A stretch of DNA of 64,000 nucleotides. Origin: Desulfosarcina sp. BuS5 (GTDB taxonomy: Bacteria > Desulfobacterota > Desulfobacteria > Desulfobacterales > BuS5). Each line of letters starts with the position of its first letter. The stretch's first letter is position 1. The notes under the pieces were generated by a model. It was not told the DNA's origin and did no database searches. It saw only the letters and a list, made by a program, of their open reading frames with translations. This document shows positions 36,610 through 45,260 of this stretch, in pieces. The position numbers and the translations under genes are program-made. The stretch lies in contig NZ_CP087952.1 of the NCBI RefSeq assembly GCF_028752835.1, forward strand, positions 2,585,041 through 2,649,040, read 5' to 3'.

Positions 36610-37266
36610 AATGTACCTCCTTTTTTTGGATATGCTAAATTAGTAAAAGCTGTTATATGAATCCCTTTCACGCATCATAACCCTAATGTATTAGACTTTA
36701 GCCCCCTATCTAAAATCATTTTTTTATTTAAAACTCATGTTTAACATTGTAATGCATTTTATGTTTGGAACAATTAATTGAAAAGTTACCCAAAAAGAGT
36801 ATCAATGAGGAAATGAAACCGTATTTTTAACTAACAAAAAACGGATTAAAAAGAAGATTAAAAATATTTTGTAATTAATATTAATCACTGCCGGATACCC
36901 TGTCAAGCAAAAAAAACAGTATCTCTTTTTCACCTGATCATATCCCTTAAGAAATGGGGACGAAATAACTTTCCCAACCATAAAACACCCAAAAAAATAT
37001 AAAAAAATTTTGATATTCCCAGGGGCAACCCCACGTGGTTGCCCAATATTTCGTGGTCAATTTGTAATCGAACAGACACAGTGGCATCTCCCTATGATTC
37101 CTTATAATGAAGAAATCGAATTAAAATTGACCTTTTCCGGGTAGTATGATAAAATTAAATATTAAAATAAAAATTGATCTTGATTTTTTGTTCACTTTTA
37201 TACCTGATTTGCGCAAAGACGCTTATTATCGTTTTTGAAATATGTGTCGGGTTGCGCTGTTTTTTA

Positions 37267-37587
37267 TAGTGTCTGAACGAAGGGAACTTACAGAAAATAA
37301 TCTACGCATCCTGCTTGCCCTTTTGTCCGTCTTCTACGTTGCGGTAACAGTTGTATAGTTCACTATGCAACTGTTACCACGCCTTGAAGACGAACAAAAA
37401 ATCTGCACGATATGCGTAGATTATTTCCTTCCAGTTCCCTAAAACTGTTACTTTTCCTAATTTTTGCGTCCAGCTTAAGAGTTAATTTTCAAAATACTTT
37501 ATGTATTCATCCGGTTAAACCTGATTTAAAATTTGGTAGCCGTCCTTGAACTTGAAAAAAATTATCTGCTTTTCCTTCGGGCGCTAA
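37267..37587. repeat. MITE-like repeat R2, copy 3, with nested palindrome
   Basis: TAGTGTCTGAACGAA at the left and TTCGGGCGCTA at the right match the R2 ends; after GAACGAA a different 159-bp palindrome interrupts it. The remaining 36610-37266 is AT-rich without a recognisable gene. Confidence 0.65.
37282..37440. repeat. 159-bp palindromic element nested in R2
   Basis: GGGAACT...AGTTCCC ends, inner arms ATAATCTACGCAT / ATGCGTAGATTAT and a centre GTAACAGTTGTATAG TTCA CTATGCAACTGTTAC. Very strong potential hairpin; non-coding. Sits 180 bp upstream of nfnA. Confidence 0.7.
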
Positions 37588-37626
37588 TTAATTGTTGTTG
37601 TATTATTGTTTACCTTGGAGGTTGAT

Positions 37627-38454
37627 ATGTTTAAAATTGTGGAACGGGAAGAAATGACGGGAGGCACGGTCATACGGAATGAAATTAATGCTCCTTTGAT
37701 AGCGCGCAAAGCTAAGCCCGGTCAGTTTGTTATACTGAAGGCAAATGAAACTGGTGAACGTATTCCATTGACAATGGCTGACACTGACCCGGAAAAAGGC
37801 ACAATAACTATAATCTATATGGTTGTTGGTAAATCTACAGCTCTTTTCAGGGAATTGAAGGTGGGGGATGCTTACCAGGATATTATAGGACCCCTCGGCG
37901 CTCCGACACATATTGAAAAGTTTGGTAAGGTAGTTTGCGTAGGCGGTGGGACAGGCATTGCCGTCCTGCATCCGATTACCCGAGCGCTCAAGGAGGCAGG
38001 GAATGATGTTACCTGTATTATAGGTGCCAGAAGCAAGGACATCCTGATAATGGAAGATAAGATGAAAAACGCTTCCCATGATTTAAGAATATGTACAGAT
38101 GACGGTTCGTACGGGCATCATGGTTTTGTAACAGATGTTTTAAAGGAAATTCTGGAAAAGGGTGATATCAAGCTTGTAGTTGCAATAGGCCCTGTGCCTA
38201 TGATGAAATTTGTATCCAAAATGACTAAAGAGTACAACGTCAAAACAATGGTAAGCCTAAATCCGATTATGGTTGACGGAACCGGAATGTGCGGCTGTTG
38301 CCGTGTATCGGTTGGCGGCCAGACAAAATTTGCTTGTGTCGACGGCCCGGAATTTGATGGCCACGAGGTCGATTATGACGAACTGATGCTTCGTTTACTG
38401 GCATACCAGGAGGATGAAAAGAGAAGCCTTGAGGAGAGTGGTTTGCGGTTATAA
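37627..38454 (+). CDS. nfnA: NADH-dependent ferredoxin:NADP+ oxidoreductase subunit A
   Basis: 275 residues from ATG 37627 (GGAGG 7 bp upstream). Ferredoxin-NADP reductase fold: flavin-binding RIPLTMADTD, NAD(P)-binding CVGGGTGIAVLHPITRAL, and the C-terminal [2Fe-2S] site DGTGMCGCCRVSVGG plus FACVDGPEFDG. Together with NfnB it couples NADH and reduced ferredoxin oxidation to NADP+ reduction by flavin-based confurcation; in sulfate reducers the pair was earlier called sulfide dehydrogenase. Its neighbour 113 bp downstream is nfnB, so the complex is complete. Confidence 0.92.
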   Translation: MFKIVEREEMTGGTVIRNEINAPLIARKAKPGQFVILKANETGERIPLTMADTDPEKGTITIIYMVVGKSTALFRELKVGDAYQDIIGPLGAPTHIEKFGKVVCVGGGTGIAVLHPITRALKEAGNDVTCIIGARSKDILIMEDKMKNASHDLRICTDDGSYGHHGFVTDVLKEILEKGDIKLVVAIGPVPMMKFVSKMTKEYNVKTMVSLNPIMVDGTGMCGCCRVSVGGQTKFACVDGPEFDGHEVDYDELMLRLLAYQEDEKRSLEESGLRL

Positions 38455-38567
38455 AAATATAGATAGTTAATATCAAAATTTTATTATGTATAATCCGGTT
38501 TTTCTCCATATCTAATTAATGATATATGAATGATATGTAAAAAAGCTGGTTTTTGCGGGGGGATAAT

Positions 38568-39968
38568 ATGGCCAAAAAAGAAAAAATACCTAGGCAGATA
38601 ATGCCTGAACAGGCGCCGGATATAAGAGCAAAAAATTTCGTGGAAGTTCCGCTGGGATTAACACCTGAGGCGGCTATCAAGGAAGCGCAAAGGTGTATGC
38701 AATGTAAAAAGCCGGCCTGTGTTGAGGGGTGTCCGGTTGGAGTCGATATCCCGGGTTTTATCAAATTGGTAGCAGAAGAAAAATTTGTCGAATCCATCAG
38801 GAAAATATGGGAAAAGAACGCCCTGCCCGCAGTCTGCGGCAGGGTCTGCCCCCAGGAATTACAGTGTGAGGGAAAATGTATCGTCGGCAAAAAGGGTGAT
38901 CCGGTTGCCATTGGAAATCTTGAAAGATTTGTTGCTGATAAAGAAAGGATCAGTGGAAGTGGAGAGCTTCCGCCAAAGGCAGCGCCTACCGGCAAAAAGG
39001 TGGCGGTTGTCGGTTCCGGCCCGTCCGGCCTGACTGTTGCGGGGGATCTTATACTTAAGGGCCATCAGGTTACTGTTTTCGAAGCTTTTCATAAGCCCGG
39101 CGGTGTGCTTGTATACGGAATTCCCGAATTCAGGCTTCCCAAGGATATTGTTTTTTCAGAAGTAGCATCTTTGGAAAAACTCGGTGTAACAGTTGACTGT
39201 AATGCCGTGGTGGGGCGTACCGTAAGTATAGACGAACTTTTTGAAGAAGGATATGATGCGGTATATCTAGGTGTAGGCGCCGGTTTACCTAGATTTTTAA
39301 ATGTTCCGGGTGAAAACCTTGTCGGTATTTTTTCGGCAAATGAATATCTGACAAGATCAAATCTTATGAAAGCATATCTTTTCCCGGAATACGATACTCC
39401 GATAATCAGGGGTAAAAACGTGATAACACTCGGAGCCGGAAATGTGGCTATGGATTCGGCCAGAACAGCATTACGCCTGGGTGCGAAGAAATCCAGAATT
39501 GTATATCGACGCTCAAGGGATGAAGTGCCTGCCAGAGGCGCTGAGGTACACCATGCGGAAGAGGAAGGGGTTGAATTCTTTTTTCTCACCAGTCCTGTGG
39601 AATTCAAAGGCAACGAGCAAGGCCGTGTTACCAACATGGTGGGCCTGAAGATGGAGTTGGGAGAACCTGATGATTCAGGACGACGTCGGCCGGTCCCCAT
39701 AGAAGGCTCTGAATTTGAGCTGGATTGTGATCTGGCGATTGTTGCTGTAGGCGCAGGCCCCAACCCGCTGCTTACACAAACTACAGAAGGTCTTGCTTTA
39801 AACCGTTGGGATTATATCCTTGCGGATGAAGCAACCGGAAAAACCAGCAAAAAAGGTGTCTGGGCCGGTGGTGATATAGTAACAGGTTCAGCAACCGTAA
39901 TTCTGGCAATGGGCGCAGGCAGACTGGCCGCCGATTCGATACATGATTATCTGACATGGGGCTGGTAG
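38568..39968 (+). CDS. nfnB: NADH-dependent ferredoxin:NADP+ oxidoreductase subunit B (GltD-like)
   Basis: 466 residues from ATG 38568 with GGGGG 6 bp upstream. N-terminal Fer4_20 domain (CMQCKKPACVEGCPVGVDIP, CGRVCPQELQCEGKC), the FAD fold VGSGPSGLTVAGDLILKG, NADPH fold LGAGNVAMDSARTALRLG and the C-terminal GGDIVTGSATVILAMGAG. This is the bifurcating FAD subunit when paired with NfnA; the adjacent nfnA argues against glutamate synthase small chain. In this organism it would link the NADPH pool to the ferredoxin used by the acs pathway. Confidence 0.92.
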   Translation: MAKKEKIPRQIMPEQAPDIRAKNFVEVPLGLTPEAAIKEAQRCMQCKKPACVEGCPVGVDIPGFIKLVAEEKFVESIRKIWEKNALPAVCGRVCPQELQCEGKCIVGKKGDPVAIGNLERFVADKERISGSGELPPKAAPTGKKVAVVGSGPSGLTVAGDLILKGHQVTVFEAFHKPGGVLVYGIPEFRLPKDIVFSEVASLEKLGVTVDCNAVVGRTVSIDELFEEGYDAVYLGVGAGLPRFLNVPGENLVGIFSANEYLTRSNLMKAYLFPEYDTPIIRGKNVITLGAGNVAMDSARTALRLGAKKSRIVYRRSRDEVPARGAEVHHAEEEGVEFFFLTSPVEFKGNEQGRVTNMVGLKMELGEPDDSGRRRPVPIEGSEFELDCDLAIVAVGAGPNPLLTQTTEGLALNRWDYILADEATGKTSKKGVWAGGDIVTGSATVILAMGAGRLAADSIHDYLTWGW

Positions 39969-39976
39969 AGGAAGAA

Positions 39977-40083
39977 TAGAGATTTCCACCTAAATAATTT
40001 TACTGCGGTATCGGTCGTTGGAGTATTACAATACGCCTTTCTCCTTCCGACCTTATACCAAATTTTAAAATTCTGAAAATCTA
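39977..40083. repeat. Dispersed palindromic repeat R1, copy D
   Basis: Core GCGGTATCGGTCGTTGGAGT is the reverse complement of the R1 core, followed by ATTACAATACGCC. The outer arms are diverged. It fills the gap between nfnB and the converging small gene and may act as a bidirectional terminator. Confidence 0.6.
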
Positions 40084-40105
40084 TTCGGCAATTTTATCCG
40101 GGTAA

Positions 40106-40327
40106 TCATCGATTTTCGGTAACATTCTGTTTGTTGCCGGAAATCGATTTTTCAAGATACAAAATAGCCTTTTCAATTATTGTGGAAAGGCTATTCCCGG
40201 TCCGTTTTTTCTCATTCTCTAAAATAGATTGGGCTTTTCGGCCCAGCATGATCGTATATGACTTTTTACCGAGAGCTTTCTGCTTTTTTCTCCACTTTTC
40301 CTGTCTCTCTTTTTCCGACAGTTTCAT
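40106..40327 (-). CDS. Small Lys-rich, probably ribbon-helix-helix protein
   Basis: 73 residues from ATG 40327 with AGGAG 5 bp upstream. A basic N-terminus (MKLSEKERQEKWRKKQKALG) is followed by KSYTIMLGRKAQSILENEKK and TGNSLSTIIEKAILYLEK, a strand-helix-helix pattern typical of RHH DNA-binding proteins. No toxin gene is visible next to it. It probably acts as a regulator or an orphan antitoxin-like protein. Confidence 0.6.
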   Translation of the reverse strand: MKLSEKERQEKWRKKQKALGKKSYTIMLGRKAQSILENEKKRTGNSLSTIIEKAILYLEKSISGNKQNVTENR

Positions 40328-40488
40328 CCTGCTCCTTTGCAAAACAATGCACTTTTTTTTAACTGAAATCATTAAGAAACCATTAATAAAGCACAAATCG
40401 TGCCAAGCAGATCAAAACAGGTAGTAACTGAATAGATCAGGATCGGCTATAATTACAGCGGCAGAAAAGATTATAATGATATCATTTT

Positions 40489-41937
40489 CTATTTACGCCA
40501 GAATTCGGGAACAAGAAGTATAATAACGGTGAAAATTTCCAGCCGGCCTAAAAGCATGCACCATATAAGCAGCCATTTTCCCAAATATGGTATTTGTGAA
40601 TAGTTGTCCACAGGCCCCACAAGTCCAAAACCGGGGCCTATGTTTCCTATTGCTGATGCCACAGCCGTAATGGATGTTATCAAATCGACCCCCGTACCTG
40701 CAAGGAGCACTGAGCATAGGCCGAAAAGACCTATATAAAGGGCAAGAAACCCGAGGACACTCTTTACAACATCTTCAGAGACGGCCTTACCTCCTATTTT
40801 AATGTGCTTGACCGCATGGGGGTGTATCAAGGAGAAGATTTCTTTGTAGCAGTACTTCAGACATAGCATGATCCTCAGACATTTCATACCGCCGCCGGTA
40901 GAGCCCGCTGATGCTCCAAGAAACATACAGAGCAGAATGATAACTTGTGACATGGCCGGCCATTTTTCATAATCCGCAGTCGCATATCCGGTGGTGGTAA
41001 CTATTGAAACCACCTGAAAAGCCCCAAATCTGATTGCTTCTCCTATTTGCTTATATACTGAGCCATATAAATTAAAACTAATTATAATAATAAGAAAAAT
41101 TACCACGCCAATGAAAAAGCGGCATTCAGAATCACGCCAGTATGCAAGGGGCTTCCCTTTAATCATCTGGTAATGAAGGGAAAAATTAATCCCGGCCAGG
41201 AGCATGAATATAACTATTATGGTGTCAAAATATATGCTGTCATAATGTGCGATGGATAAATTTTTTGTGGAAAACCCGCCTGTGGGCATTGTGGTAAAAG
41301 TGTGGCATAATGCATTGTAAAGATCCATTTTTCCCATCATAAGCAGAATAACCCCTGCAAGGGAAATAATACCATATACCTTCCATAGAACCATTGCCGT
41401 ATCGCGTATACGAGGCCTCAGCTTGTCGGGGACAGGACTGGGTACTTCCGCCTTGTATAGCTGCATGCCTCCAACGCCGAGAAATGGTAGGATTGCAATA
41501 GAAAGGACTATAATACCCATCCCTCCCAGCCATTGAATAAAGCTTCTCCAGAAAAGGAGACCTTTAGAAATCCCCTCAATGTTTGTCAATATTGAGGATC
41601 CGGTTGTTGTAAATCCTGAAACAGATTCAAAAAAAGCGTCAACCCATGAATCGAACCCGCAACTCAAATAAAACGGAAGGGCTCCGAAAAGACCTACAGC
41701 CGTCCACCCTATGGCAACAATTGCTATACCTTCACGATGAGATATGGATTCAACGCGCGTATTCCTGAAAAATAAAAAAAGCGCCGATCCGGCACAAACT
41801 GTTATCCCGATCGATTTAGCGATTGGGATCAAGCTGTTGTCCTTGTAAAAAAGGCCGCATATGAGAGGAAACAACATCAACAGCCCCAAATAAATAATTA
41901 ATATGCCGATTGTTTTGGCAATAAAGCGCCAGCGCAT
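40489..41937 (-). CDS. trkH: Potassium uptake protein TrkH
   Basis: About 482 residues with eight or more membrane segments and four pore loops of the Trk/Ktr/HKT type, for example SVSGFTTTGSSIL, TFTTMPTGGFSTKN, IVTTTGYATADYE and AIGNIGPGFG. It forms the K+ pore and works with the RCK protein TrkA, whose stop codon overlaps the ATG at 41937 by one base (TGATG). Placed in the inner membrane. Complete length and all four filter loops make this a secure call. Confidence 0.95.
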   Translation of the reverse strand: MRWRFIAKTIGILIIYLGLLMLFPLICGLFYKDNSLIPIAKSIGITVCAGSALFLFFRNTRVESISHREGIAIVAIGWTAVGLFGALPFYLSCGFDSWVDAFFESVSGFTTTGSSILTNIEGISKGLLFWRSFIQWLGGMGIIVLSIAILPFLGVGGMQLYKAEVPSPVPDKLRPRIRDTAMVLWKVYGIISLAGVILLMMGKMDLYNALCHTFTTMPTGGFSTKNLSIAHYDSIYFDTIIVIFMLLAGINFSLHYQMIKGKPLAYWRDSECRFFIGVVIFLIIIISFNLYGSVYKQIGEAIRFGAFQVVSIVTTTGYATADYEKWPAMSQVIILLCMFLGASAGSTGGGMKCLRIMLCLKYCYKEIFSLIHPHAVKHIKIGGKAVSEDVVKSVLGFLALYIGLFGLCSVLLAGTGVDLITSITAVASAIGNIGPGFGLVGPVDNYSQIPYLGKWLLIWCMLLGRLEIFTVIILLVPEFWRK

Positions 41938-43301
41938 CAAAAAAACTCCAGTTTAACAGCCAGAATTTTTTCTATCCTGGGAATTGCCTCTTTTCTGGCA
42001 AAAATTATGACCCTGTCTCCCGGTTCAATCAGACTGCTGCCGGAGGGAATGATTATATCATTCCCGTGAATTATGCCTGTAATCAAGGCGCCTTTTGGAA
42101 AGGAGATGTCTTTCAAAGGTTTATCTACTATATCGGAAGTCTCCATAGCGACTGCTTCCAGGACTTCGGCCTCATCACCTTTAATCGATATTGCAGAGAG
42201 CACTTTACCTCTTCGAATATGTTGCAGAATAGAATTGATTGCTGAAAGCCTCGGATTAACAATCTGTTCCAGGCCTATCATCGACATTAACGGAAAATAA
42301 CTGAATTTACTTATTTTTGTTATTGTCTTGCTGATTCCCATTTTTCTGGCTAACAAAGAGGTCAGTATATTAGTCTCTTCATCATTTGTAAGGGTTATAA
42401 CAATATCAATATCCTGAACATTCTCTTCGCGCAGCAGTTCCTGGTCGGAACCGTCGCCATGGAGCACTACTGTTTTGTTGAGTCTGTCTGCCAGCATGCA
42501 ACAGCGATCCTGATCTTTTTCGATAATTTTAATATAAACCGGCTGCTTTTCCAAATGCCTGGCCAGCCTGAAACCAATACGTCCGCCCCCAACTATTAAG
42601 ACGCGTTTTACCGGTTCAGTATGCTTCCCGAAGGCGGCAAGGGCTTCCGAAAGTTTTATATCCTCACTTATAAAATATACAGTGTCTCCGGCACGAAGTT
42701 TGTCGTTTCCAGTAGGTATTATAAGTTCATCATTCCTTATAATAGCAGCAATAAGGGGAATATATATCCCTGTCCTTGAAAAAATTTCAGATAATTTAAA
42801 ATTCGCGACCTGTGTACCGTCTTCCACATGAATGCCGACAAATTTAACACGGCCGTCGGCAAATTCACCTATATCGACTGCGCCGGGCAGATTCATAAGC
42901 CTGTCTATTGTTTTTACAACCTCTATCTCCGGGTTGATTAGAGTATCTATGTGCGGCGCATGCTTATTGAATGTATCATGAAAATTATCGAAGTCGGCAT
43001 TTCTCAGTCTGGCCAGTTTTTTTGTTGTGGGAGAAATAATATCGGAAACCAGGCATGCCACCAGATTTGTTTCGTCACTGTTGGTCACGGCAAGAACTAT
43101 TTCGGCTTCTTTAATGCCTGCCTCTTCAAGAATTACAGGACTGCTGCCTGAACCATGCACGGTTTGAACGTCAATGTTATCAGAGACATGCCGGATAGCT
43201 TCCGGATCTGAATCGATCACAACAACATCTTTGTTTTCAAGAGCAAGATGACTGGCTATATGAAAACCGACCTCTCCGGCGCCTACAATAATTATTTTCA
43301 A
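41937..43301 (-). CDS. trkA: Trk system potassium uptake regulatory protein TrkA
   Basis: 454 residues starting at TTG 43301 with GGAG 10 bp upstream. Two RCK-N domains with NAD-binding loops (IIVGAGEVGFHIASHLA and LIVGGGRIGFRLARHLE), each followed by an RCK-C domain (FISEDIKLSEALAAFG; GDRVIIFARKEAIPRIE). Binds NAD(H)/ATP and gates the TrkH channel from the cytoplasm. Overlaps trkH, so both are co-expressed. The gene begins 20 bp after the sat-cysC stop on the same strand and may be part of its transcript. Confidence 0.95.
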   Translation of the reverse strand: MKIIIVGAGEVGFHIASHLALENKDVVVIDSDPEAIRHVSDNIDVQTVHGSGSSPVILEEAGIKEAEIVLAVTNSDETNLVACLVSDIISPTTKKLARLRNADFDNFHDTFNKHAPHIDTLINPEIEVVKTIDRLMNLPGAVDIGEFADGRVKFVGIHVEDGTQVANFKLSEIFSRTGIYIPLIAAIIRNDELIIPTGNDKLRAGDTVYFISEDIKLSEALAAFGKHTEPVKRVLIVGGGRIGFRLARHLEKQPVYIKIIEKDQDRCCMLADRLNKTVVLHGDGSDQELLREENVQDIDIVITLTNDEETNILTSLLARKMGISKTITKISKFSYFPLMSMIGLEQIVNPRLSAINSILQHIRRGKVLSAISIKGDEAEVLEAVAMETSDIVDKPLKDISFPKGALITGIIHGNDIIIPSGSSLIEPGDRVIIFARKEAIPRIEKILAVKLEFF

Positions 43302-43321
43302 ACGAAAAAGACTCCTTTTTT

Positions 43322-45037
43322 TTACACAAACCCCTTCTGACCGAGAAACAGGAGTATCTCTTGGGCAGATTCGTCGGGTGTAAGATCTGTTGTGTTGATT
43401 CTTAATTCCGGTGATTTTGGAATCTCATATGGATCATCCACACCCGTAAAGCCCTTTATAAGCCCGGCCCTTGCTTTGGCATACATCCCCTTTCTGTCCC
43501 TTTTTTCACACTCCTCTATTGGCGTGGAAACATGAACCTCAACAAAGCCGCCATATGCTTCAATATTTAATCTTATTTCCGCCCTTGTCGCCTCATAGGG
43601 AGCTATAGGCGCACAAATGGCTATACCGCGGTTTTTTGTAATCTCACCCGCCACAAATCCGATCCTGCGAACATTGATATCCCTGTGCTCTTTGGAGAAA
43701 CTGAGTTCGCTCGACAGATTATGCCTTACTATATCACCGTCCAGCAGGGTAACCGGCCGTTCTCCAATCTCCAGAAAACGGGAATAAATAATTTTGGCAA
43801 TGGTAGATTTGCCTGATCCTGAAAGACCGGTTAAAAAAACCGTAAAGCCCTGTTTTATCGGTGAGGGATAGGCCTTCTGCAATTCCCGGACAACTTCCGG
43901 GAAACTGGCCCATTCCGGTATCTTTTTCCCCTTGCGGATACGTTCCTGGATATCGGAACCCGTAAGAGATATTCTCTGGGTGCCGGCGGTCACCTCATTC
44001 ACCGGCTGGTATTCATCTTCAAAAGGCAGATATACCATCTCCTCAAAAGGGATCACCTCTATACCGATCTCCGTGCTGTAATCTACGGCAAGCTTGCGGG
44101 CTGCGTCATCATCGTAAAAGGATTCCCCCTTGCTATTTAGGCCCGGGCTGGCATGTCCATGCCCAACTATAAAATGAGTACAACCGTAATTTTTTGAAAT
44201 AATTGCATGCAGAATAGCCTCTTTAGGCCCGGCCATTCTCATTGCCAGCGGAAGCAGACTTAATATAAAAGAATCCGGCGGATAGTGACGCTCCACCTCC
44301 CGGTAACATCTTACCCTGGTGTAGTGATCAAAATCACCTGTTTTTGTTATACCGGCGGCAGGTAAAAAGAGCAGATTCGCTTTTGCCTCTCTCATGGCAC
44401 GTATTGTCATTTCAAACTGAGGCCTGTGAATCGGCTGCCTGGTATGGAATCCGACAACTCTTTGCCAACCTAATTTTTTATATAACCCCCGCACCTCATG
44501 CGGGGCCAGTCTAAGCTGCTTGAAATCCGGATGAATGGGAAGACTCAGAACCTCAAGCTTTCCGCCAATGTAAAACTCTCCGGCCTTGTTCAAAATATAG
44601 GCCGCGCCGGTATGATTTCCGTCAAGTGTGCCAAAGGATTGCAGCGCCTCCTTTTCACGATCAAGGGGCCATATATCCTCCAGATGCATCACCGCCAGCA
44701 GGAAGCCCTCCGTATCCCTGAGCGCAACCGACTGCCCCGCCTCCATGGCATCAGCCTGTAGAGCTGAAATATCCAGACAGATTGGAATAGGCCATAGAAC
44801 ATTGCTCTGCAGCCGCATCCGGTCTAAAACAGATTCATAGTCAGACCGGGTCATAAAACCTTCAAGGGGTGAAAAAGCGCCTGTTGCGAGAAGCTCCAAG
44901 TCGCAAAGCTGGCGATGGTTTAAAGTTATGTCAGGCAGGTTCAGTGCGATATCCTGCAACAGCAGGCACCGTTCTTTATCCACAACAAGGTGTGCCAGCC
45001 CGCCGCCGTGCGCTTCTAAATCAGGTAGATATTGCAT
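43322..45037 (-). CDS. Sulfate adenylyltransferase-APS kinase fusion with altered sulfurylase motifs
   Basis: 571 residues. Residues 1-385 are an ATP-sulfurylase (PUA-like N-domain, then the catalytic domain); 390-571 are APS kinase. The kinase looks intact: P-loop GLSGSGKST, LLDGDIVRHNL, IAPYEATR. The sulfurylase motifs deviate: the usual QTRNPxHRAH reads HTRQPIHRPQ (198-207), losing the second His of HxxH, and the usual GRDHAGPG reads GHGHASPG (292-299). In the family these residues bind ATP and sulfate. The protein may therefore be a divergent or crippled sulfurylase with an active PAPS-forming kinase, rather than the dissimilatory Sat. The region upstream is the right end of an IS607-type element. 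No clear ribosome site near the ATG. Confidence 0.8.
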   Translation of the reverse strand: MQYLPDLEAHGGGLAHLVVDKERCLLLQDIALNLPDITLNHRQLCDLELLATGAFSPLEGFMTRSDYESVLDRMRLQSNVLWPIPICLDISALQADAMEAGQSVALRDTEGFLLAVMHLEDIWPLDREKEALQSFGTLDGNHTGAAYILNKAGEFYIGGKLEVLSLPIHPDFKQLRLAPHEVRGLYKKLGWQRVVGFHTRQPIHRPQFEMTIRAMREAKANLLFLPAAGITKTGDFDHYTRVRCYREVERHYPPDSFILSLLPLAMRMAGPKEAILHAIISKNYGCTHFIVGHGHASPGLNSKGESFYDDDAARKLAVDYSTEIGIEVIPFEEMVYLPFEDEYQPVNEVTAGTQRISLTGSDIQERIRKGKKIPEWASFPEVVRELQKAYPSPIKQGFTVFLTGLSGSGKSTIAKIIYSRFLEIGERPVTLLDGDIVRHNLSSELSFSKEHRDINVRRIGFVAGEITKNRGIAICAPIAPYEATRAEIRLNIEAYGGFVEVHVSTPIEECEKRDRKGMYAKARAGLIKGFTGVDDPYEIPKSPELRINTTDLTPDESAQEILLFLGQKGFV

Positions 45038-45079
45038 ATTGAGTAAATACTGTTCCTTTCTTCTTACTCATTCTTACCT

Positions 45080-45260
45080 TTTTGGCATAAACGATGAGAA
45101 ATTTCTGCTTCACGGACGCTGCCCGAACCGACTACTTAGGTCTTACTGCATCTCCACAGGCTTTAACCGTAAAACCCACGGCAAAATTTTTTAAATTGAT
45201 CGCTGCATTTAGGTCACGGTCTATGATTGAACCGCAGTTGCTGCAACAATACACTCTGTC
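45080..45260 (-). ncRNA. Predicted TnpB guide RNA (omegaRNA) scaffold at the right end
   Basis: TnpB guide RNAs are made from the 3' part of tnpB and the element's right end. Here the minus strand after the tnpB stop reads GGCAGCGTCCGTGAAGCAGA, then AATTTCTCATCG, the kind of end seen in many tnpB elements. The limits are approximate and no structure was computed. Confidence 0.35.

Noticed and set aside
37080-37146. Short frame starting ATGATTCCTTATAATG
   Set aside because: Only about 17 codons before TAG, no ribosome site and no recognisable family.
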